Source: Sulfurimonas sp. (GTDB taxonomy: Bacteria; Campylobacterota; Campylobacteria; Campylobacterales; Sulfurimonadaceae). From it: DNA of 10,081 nucleotides. Location of the stretch: assembly GCA_021107375.1 (NCBI GenBank), contig JAIOSY010000158.1, forward strand, positions 1-10,081, in the 5' to 3' direction. Of the stretch, positions 6,131 through 10,081 are shown piece after piece (the stretch's first letter is position 1; each line of letters begins with the position of its first letter). The position numbers were made by a program, and so were the translations under genes. Under the pieces are notes generated by a model. The model ran no database searches and was not told where the DNA came from. It was given only the letters and a program-made list of their open reading frames with translations.

Positions 6131-7243
6131 TTATTTTTTTAAAATAAATTGTTTCATTAATATCGGTTTAGTTAATTTAGGGTCTTTTAAATCAAGGTCT
6201 ACTGAACAACTTGGTTTAACAAGCATAAGATACATTGAAGCTGTAATTATATCATTTGATTTGATTGATTCAACGCTATATTTTATGACTCTTGTTTCTT
6301 TCGCTTTTAAATTATTTACAAATCCTCTTTTGTGAGCAAATGCAGGTATTGAAACAAATTTATCATTTTCATCAAGAAATTCTGTAACAAAAGCACCTTT
6401 TTTATCTTCCATCGGAGAGTTCTTGAAATTTTTCCATATAATTTTGTCATCTCTTTTAATAGTTACTTCGAGATATTTTAATCTTGAAGCTTGAATTATA
6501 AGTGGATGAGGCATTTTATTTTCTAATTTAACTTCAATTGTATTGTTATCACTTGAAATAGATATATCTACGCCATCTTTTATCATCTCTGAATTATGAA
6601 TTCCTGGAAAATCATGGCTTCTATGCTCTTCTCTACCTCTTTTATTTGTTTTTTCAACGGCTCCGGGAGAGTATGGCATGTGGCATTTAATACAGCCAGT
6701 AGAATCTTGGTTATCTTCCATAGCATCAAAAATTAATACGCCATGTGAATTTCGTTTATGGGAATGACAACCTAAACAAACATTTTTTTTGTAAATTGGA
6801 TTATTTAACATCTCATGTTTATCGCTATCATCAGCATTTTCTAATGAACCAAACATTGAGGGTTTATAACCAGCTGGTTTTTTAGATAAAAAATTTATAT
6901 TTTTATCATGTGCTTTTTGTACAAAGCCTATTTGATGACAATAAAAACAGCTTATAGCATCTGTTTGTTCTATTTCATGTTCACTTGGTCGATTTTTACC
7001 ACTTTCTAACTCTTTTAGATTTGTGGCTCCCGGCATGTGGCATACACCACAATCATACTTTGTAGAGCTTATTTTGTTTGCCACTTTTCTATGCAATTCA
7101 TCATTGAAATATGTTTTTGAGTGATAAGATGTTTGATATTCATAATAAATATCTTCATGGCACTCTTTACATGATTCATTTGAGAGATACTTTGCAGACA
7201 AAAGTGAAGTAAAAATAGTAAATATTAAAATAATTGATTTCAT
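6131..7243 (-). CDS. Pentaheme cytochrome c with C-terminal domain of unknown function
   Basis: The 370-residue protein starts with a signal peptide (about 1-17, ending LLSA). Five CxxCH motifs follow: C25-C28-H29, C65-C68-H69, C99-C102-H103, C156-C159-H160 and C184-C187-H188. Several other histidines (H41, H51, H89, H112, H143, H162, H167) could be distal ligands. The layout recalls the cytochrome c554/c3-like multiheme group. Residues from about 190 to the end carry no heme motif, look beta-rich, and are shared with the truncated plus-strand paralog at 1-555. Its place directly behind nirS suggests a periplasmic electron donor to nitrite reductase, or a redox enzyme acting on a nitrogen oxide; neither is proven. 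The region just upstream of the ATG lacks a good Shine-Dalgarno, having only AAAAGATAA, and the gene is separated from nirS by a GC-rich hairpin. Lower expression than nirS would fit. Confidence 0.85.
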   Translation of the reverse strand: MKSIILIFTIFTSLLSAKYLSNESCKECHEDIYYEYQTSYHSKTYFNDELHRKVANKISSTKYDCGVCHMPGATNLKELESGKNRPSEHEIEQTDAISCFYCHQIGFVQKAHDKNINFLSKKPAGYKPSMFGSLENADDSDKHEMLNNPIYKKNVCLGCHSHKRNSHGVLIFDAMEDNQDSTGCIKCHMPYSPGAVEKTNKRGREEHRSHDFPGIHNSEMIKDGVDISISSDNNTIEVKLENKMPHPLIIQASRLKYLEVTIKRDDKIIWKNFKNSPMEDKKGAFVTEFLDENDKFVSIPAFAHKRGFVNNLKAKETRVIKYSVESIKSNDIITASMYLMLVKPSCSVDLDLKDPKLTKPILMKQFILKK

Positions 7244-7266
7244 ATGAGTTATCTTTTGGGGTAAGA

Positions 7267-7286
7267 TTCTCTCCCGAGGGAGAGAA
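7267..7286 (-). other. GC-rich hairpin after the nirS stop
   Basis: TTCTCTCCC (7267-7275) and GGGAGAGAA (7278-7286) are perfect 9-bp arms separated by two bases. This is one of the strongest stems in the window. In the transcribed (minus) direction it is followed by AATCTTACC, with no T tract, so it does not look like a normal intrinsic terminator. An RNA stabiliser or processing site at the 3' end of the nirS message is more likely, perhaps with partial attenuation of downstream genes. Confidence 0.65.
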
Positions 7287-7294
7287 AAGTGCGA

Positions 7295-8935
7295 TTATGC
7301 ACCAGGTATAGTTTGTCTATGCTCGATTGAGTAAGTAAAAGTAGGAGTTGTTAAACCTTTGATATATTTAACAAATTTACCAGTTTTAGCTTCATAGATA
7401 CCAATTCTTCCACAGTTCCACTCAGAAATCATAGTCCAGTGACCGTGATTTGCTGGCTCAGCGTGTAAGATTCTTGGTGTAACAGCTTTACCTTTAGCAT
7501 CTTTAACAGTTGGAACTTTCCAGCTATAAAGAGTTTTGTGTGTTACTGGATCAGTAACTGTACCTTTTTTAGTACCAACAGTAATGATTCTGTCTAACTC
7601 TAAAGTTTGCTTGTTAATTAAGTGAACTTTATTCCAGTTAGCAGCTCCACCAAGTACATTATCAGCCCATAGGAATGGAGTGTGCTCAGAAGTACCGATG
7701 AATAGACCACCACCACCGATAGGGATTTGACGAATTACATCGAAGTTGTCATCCCAGATAGTTACCTGACCAAGATTCATGTTAACAGTAGCACCAAGTT
7801 GTTGGTTAAGACCTTCATTATACCAAGAAGAACCTTGACCTGGGTGTGGCTTAGCTGAAGGACCTGTATAGATTTTAGTAACTAAAGATTTAGTTTTGAA
7901 ATCCACAACACCAACAACATCTGAACCTTGAGAAGCGATAAATAAGTATCTACCAATCTCTTTACCTTCATTTAAGAAACCATCATGAAGAATTTTACCA
8001 ATATTTGGAATATCACCAACGATTGGGAAGTTAGGTTTAGAGTAATCTATGATATAAACATGTCCACTATCTTTAAGTGCAAATGCAATATAAGGACCAT
8101 ATGGAGTATCAAAGATACCTGCTACACGAGAAGAACCAATATTACCTTCATTATCAATTACAGATGAAGTTGGGTAAACTTTTAATGGCTCAAGAGTCAT
8201 TGCGTCCATTAGGATTGCTCCACCTGGTACATAGTTTCCTGCCATTAAGTATTTTCCATCTGGAGATACTGCAAGACCACGAGACTCAGAACCAACTTGG
8301 ATCTCAGCAATTTTTTGTTGACCCGGAGTGTTAAGGTCGAACATTGTTACTAAACCTGAACGAGAGATTGAGTAAGCATAACGAGGTTGACGCTTGTTAG
8401 TTACTGTAACATGCACAGCAAAACCAGCAGGGTGCTTAGATAAAACTTTACCTGAAGTACCATCAACAAATGCAACACGCTCTGCATCTCTTTCAGTTAC
8501 GAAACAAATATCAGTGTTTTTCTTAACATCAGCAGCATTTGGATACTTTTTGAAGAATTTCATTCTATCATTAAGTGGTTTCCATCCAGCTTTAACATTG
8601 TCCATTGTAAGAACATCCATTTTCTTACCTTTAAAATGTTGAAGGAAATCAACCATTTTATCAGCATCTTCTTGAGAAAACTTTTCTTTAAATGGAGGCA
8701 TAGCAGTACCTGCTTTACCATTTAATATAATATCTGAAAGGTTACGAGAGTTTTTCTTTGCAATAGTTGCAGGGCGTAAATCAGAACCAACACCACCTTC
8801 GTGATTTGGACCATGACAACCTTGACATTCTCTTTCAAATACTTTCTCTACATCCATGTTAGATGTACCAGCAAATAGACCACTAGAAACTACTGCTAAA
8901 GCAGCAGCTGACATAACTAATTTGTTTAGTTTCAT
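7295..8935 (-). CDS. nirS: Cytochrome cd1 nitrite reductase NirS
   Basis: The 546-residue periplasmic enzyme reduces nitrite to nitric oxide. A Sec signal peptide (about 1-23) is followed by a cytochrome c domain with C37-QG-C40-H41 and probable axial M79 in GTAMPPF. The rest is an eight-bladed d1 heme propeller. Compared with the Pseudomonas enzyme, the proximal d1 ligand corresponds to H175 (GFAVHV). The two active-site histidines correspond to H317 (ILHDG) and H364 (KPHPGQG). All key residues are therefore present, which favours NirS over its relative NirN. It is the first gene after an FNR-type site, has a strong GAGGAG site, and is visibly less AT-rich than the neighbouring regulatory genes, as expected for a highly expressed catabolic gene. 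The pentaheme cytochrome follows 51 bases downstream, after a hairpin. Confidence 0.96.
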   Translation of the reverse strand: MKLNKLVMSAAALAVVSSGLFAGTSNMDVEKVFERECQGCHGPNHEGGVGSDLRPATIAKKNSRNLSDIILNGKAGTAMPPFKEKFSQEDADKMVDFLQHFKGKKMDVLTMDNVKAGWKPLNDRMKFFKKYPNAADVKKNTDICFVTERDAERVAFVDGTSGKVLSKHPAGFAVHVTVTNKRQPRYAYSISRSGLVTMFDLNTPGQQKIAEIQVGSESRGLAVSPDGKYLMAGNYVPGGAILMDAMTLEPLKVYPTSSVIDNEGNIGSSRVAGIFDTPYGPYIAFALKDSGHVYIIDYSKPNFPIVGDIPNIGKILHDGFLNEGKEIGRYLFIASQGSDVVGVVDFKTKSLVTKIYTGPSAKPHPGQGSSWYNEGLNQQLGATVNMNLGQVTIWDDNFDVIRQIPIGGGGLFIGTSEHTPFLWADNVLGGAANWNKVHLINKQTLELDRIITVGTKKGTVTDPVTHKTLYSWKVPTVKDAKGKAVTPRILHAEPANHGHWTMISEWNCGRIGIYEAKTGKFVKYIKGLTTPTFTYSIEHRQTIPGA

Positions 8936-8942
8936 TTTAATT

Positions 8943-8948
8943 CTCCTC
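8943..8948 (-). promoter_or_regulatory. Strong RBS of nirS
   Basis: On the minus strand GAGGAG lies seven bases before the nirS ATG (8935-8933). It is the best Shine-Dalgarno match in the window, in contrast with the weak site of the next gene. Confidence 0.8.
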
Positions 8949-8965
8949 TAAAATAAAAATATAGT

Positions 8966-8982
8966 AGGCTCCAATGGAGCCT
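8966..8982 (-). other. GC-rich hairpin in the nirS leader
   Basis: AGGCTCCA (8966-8973) and TGGAGCCT (8975-8982) are perfect inverted arms around one base; the practical fold is GGCTCC/GGAGCC with a small loop. It stands out in A/T-rich surroundings, about 30 bases before the nirS ATG. On the minus strand it is followed by an A/T stretch rich in T (TATATTTTTATTTT) and then the RBS. It could protect the 5' end of the nirS mRNA or act as an attenuator. It might also stop read-through from the upstream kinase gene, but a nirS transcript from the proposed promoter would have to cross it. Confidence 0.55.
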
Positions 8983-9004
8983 GCCAACCAATTTAACCCT
9001 AATT

Positions 9005-9023
9005 TTCATTAATGTTAAATGAA
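9005..9023 (-). other. Inverted repeat in the nirS leader
   Basis: TTCATT (9005-9010) and AATGAA (9018-9023) are six-base inverted arms with a seven-base spacer. It lies between the GC-rich leader hairpin and the proposed transcription start. It is A/T-rich, so the stem would be weak. It may be a second leader stem, an operator half-site pair, or chance. Confidence 0.25.
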
Positions 9024-9047
9024 CACCATTCTTTCGAAATCATATGA

Positions 9048-9053
9048 AGTTTA
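9048..9053 (-). promoter_or_regulatory. Candidate -10 element of the nirS promoter
   Basis: On the minus strand TAAACT (four of six matches to TATAAT) is centred 32 bases downstream of the FNR-type site centre. That is the spacing expected when an FNR-family activator binds at about -41.5 (class II). It would place the start near 9041 and give a leader of about 105 bases. TACTAA (9056-9051) and TATGAT (9044-9039) are nearby alternatives. Confidence 0.4.
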
Positions 9054-9075
9054 GTATGTTTTAAATTAAACGAAG

Positions 9076-9089
9076 TTGATATTAATCAA
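9076..9089 (-). promoter_or_regulatory. FNR/CRP-family binding site upstream of nirS
   Basis: TTGAT-ATTA-ATCAA (plus strand) is a perfect match to the FNR consensus TTGAT-N4-ATCAA. It is the only such site I see between the upstream gene and nirS. Its centre (9082.5) is about 147 bases from the nirS ATG. Flanking A/T tracts are consistent with a promoter. It implies induction of the operon under low oxygen or by a nitrogen-oxide-responsive member of the CRP/FNR family; which member cannot be told from the site alone. Confidence 0.75.
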
Positions 9090-9142
9090 TTATTTTAATT
9101 AATATTTAAAATTAATAATAAATTTAGAATGAGTGTAACATC

Positions 9143-9160
9143 TTGTCACATTTTTGACAA
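9143..9160. promoter_or_regulatory. 18-bp palindrome TTGTCA-N6-TGACAA
   Basis: Perfect six-base inverted arms, TTGTCA (9143-9148) and TGACAA (9155-9160), lie 24 bases beyond the stop codon of the kinase-like gene and about 69 bases (centre to centre) upstream of the FNR-type site. There is no T tract after it on either strand worth calling a terminator. It could be an operator for a second regulator of nirS or a weak 3' hairpin of the upstream gene. It does not match the FNR site on half-site orientation and spacing. Confidence 0.4.
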
Positions 9161-9183
9161 ATTCTGCCTAACTCTAAAAGATA

Positions 9184-10081
9184 TTAAAGATTTTTATAAT
9201 CTTCAATATCTTTTAAAAGAATTTTTAAGTGGTTTCTATATTTATCTAGTAATAAGATAAAATCTTTTTTTTGTGAGTTTTTGATAGATTCTTTTAAATC
9301 TTGAGCAATATTCTTAATATTATCTGCACCAATATTGGCACATACACCAATAATGTCTAGTAAAACAGCATCGGCATCTTTTATATTGTTGTTTTCTAAG
9401 AGTTTATTTAGTTGACTTGGTGAATTTGTATAATTTTTTACAAATTCATTAAGTATATCTATATAAAACTCTTCATCACCACTACAAACAGCTAAACCTT
9501 TATCTCCATTTAACTCTTTAGTCATAATAACTTCTATAAATTCACTGTTTTGAGTTTTATTGTCAGTTTTTGTATAAGCATAAAGTATGTCATATAAAGC
9601 ATCAACTTTAAGAGGTTTTTCTAAATGCTCTTGCATACCAGATTCCATCATTTTTCTAACATCATCTGCTGCTGTATCTCCACTAAGTGCAACTACTACA
9701 ATATGTTCATAGTTCGGATTTGCTCTAATAATTCTAGTTGCTTCAAAACCATCTACTCTTGGCATGTGGGCATCCATTAAAATTATATTGAAATCATTGT
9801 TTTTTTCTAAAATATCTAAGGCTATTTGTCCATCATCTGCCATTGTAATCTCTATACCACTATCACATAGTAAACCATTAAGAACTTTTTGATTAATCAA
9901 ATTATCTTCAGCAATAAGAATTTTAACTCCAGCAAACTCTTTAAAATTATCTTTAGATATCTTTCCATGTTCTGGAACTTTACATTTTTGTCTATATTGT
10001 TTTGGATTTTCTTTTTTGATTTTACCTGCATCTATTTTAGTTTTTTTATTATCTATATTTCCAAAACTTCCTTCCTCTTCA
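9184..10081 (-). CDS. Hybrid kinase-like protein, C-terminal receiver plus degenerate HPt-like domain (5' end outside window)
   Basis: The frame stays open to the right edge. The 60 codons before the TTG at 9900 encode a Lys/Asn-rich linker and then KILIAEDN, the start of a receiver, so TTG is internal. Visible parts are the receiver, with phosphoacceptor Asp (codon 9774-9772, in MDAHMPRVDG), the switch Ser in ALSGD and the Lys in EKPLK. A helical domain of about 110 residues follows, matching the HPt signature around GVCANIGADNI. In that signature, where AHxLKG is expected, the protein reads LLDIIG. The phosphoacceptor His is Leu (codon 9360-9358) and the Lys is Ile, so this domain cannot take part in ordinary phosphotransfer. 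The missing N-terminus is probably a sensor/kinase core, as in hybrid sensor kinases, but it could be a stand-alone regulator. The gene ends upstream of the nirS promoter, and a link with nitrite respiration is only positional. Confidence 0.8.
   Translation of the reverse strand, partial: EEEGSFGNIDNKKTKIDAGKIKKENPKQYRQKCKVPEHGKISKDNFKEFAGVKILIAEDNLINQKVLNGLLCDSGIEITMADDGQIALDILEKNNDFNIILMDAHMPRVDGFEATRIIRANPNYEHIVVVALSGDTAADDVRKMMESGMQEHLEKPLKVDALYDILYAYTKTDNKTQNSEFIEVIMTKELNGDKGLAVCSGDEEFYIDILNEFVKNYTNSPSQLNKLLENNNIKDADAVLLDIIGVCANIGADNIKNIAQDLKESIKNSQKKDFILLLDKYRNHLKILLKDIEDYKNL

Noticed and set aside
7267..7286. Hairpin behind nirS as a rho-independent terminator
   Set aside because: No T tract follows the stem on the transcribed strand, and the next gene has no clear promoter of its own, so full termination is unlikely.
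7985..8642. Several plus-strand open frames opposite nirS (also 4351-4539 opposite nirF)
   Set aside because: They overlap each other and an intact nirS/nirF; no recognisable protein features.
9898..9900. TTG as the start of the right-edge kinase-like gene
   Set aside because: It lies in the middle of the receiver's first strand/acidic motif (ILIAEDN-LINQKV), and the frame is open to the window edge.
9889..9900. TTGATTAATCAA, resembling an FNR box
   Set aside because: The half-sites are separated by two bases rather than four and the sequence codes for conserved receiver residues.
1..10081. Mobile elements, CRISPR arrays, tRNA or rRNA genes
   Set aside because: No transposase, integrase, regularly spaced repeats or structural RNA sequences were seen on either strand.

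Overview
The window looks like a chromosomal fragment of a nitrate/nitrite-respiring member of the Campylobacterota, of the Sulfurimonas/Arcobacter kind. The grounds are the strongly AT-rich DNA, Lys/Ile/Asn-rich proteins, a histidine kinase with the HQWRQPL H-box common in that phylum, and a nirS-type denitrification cluster. The genus is an inference; no rRNA or other marker gene is present.

The core is a minus-strand denitrification operon read from about 9050 down to 552. It starts with nirS (7295-8935, cytochrome cd1 nitrite reductase). A pentaheme c-type cytochrome with a C-terminal domain of unknown function (6131-7243) follows, then a small NirC-like cytochrome c (5745-6050). Next come three heme d1 biosynthesis genes: nirJ (4624-5745, radical SAM/SPASM), nirF (3491-4624) and a uroporphyrinogen-III methyltransferase, nirE/cobA (2757-3491). 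The operon ends with a two-component pair: a cytosolic histidine kinase whose sensor is a diiron metallo-beta-lactamase-fold (ODP/flavodiiron-like) domain (1249-2757), and an OmpR-type response regulator (552-1256). The last six genes are tightly linked. Four consecutive junctions are one-base TAATG stop/start overlaps, and the kinase/regulator junction overlaps by 8 bp.

The 248-bp region upstream of nirS (8936-9183) carries a perfect FNR-type site (TTGAT-N4-ATCAA) placed suitably for class II activation, a leader with two inverted repeats, a strong ribosome binding site and a separate palindrome of unknown role. A second GC-rich hairpin follows the nirS stop codon. A candidate extended -10 promoter lies in the 80-bp gap before the NirC-like gene.

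Both edges cut genes. At the left, a plus-strand multiheme cytochrome, paralogous to the one behind nirS, ends tail-to-tail with the response regulator and shares a terminator with its 3' end. At the right, the C-terminal part of a hybrid-kinase-like protein (receiver plus an HPt-like domain lacking its phosphoacceptor His) ends upstream of the nirS promoter region.

The proposed logic: low oxygen, through an FNR/CRP-type regulator, switches on nirS. The accessory genes build heme d1 and supply periplasmic electron carriers. The diiron kinase/regulator pair, co-transcribed with heme d1 synthesis, may sense O2, NO or iron status and feed back on denitrification. The last point is inference and is the most interesting aspect of the window. 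Siroheme decarboxylase (nirDLGH/ahbAB) and nirN genes needed to complete heme d1 synthesis are not in this window.
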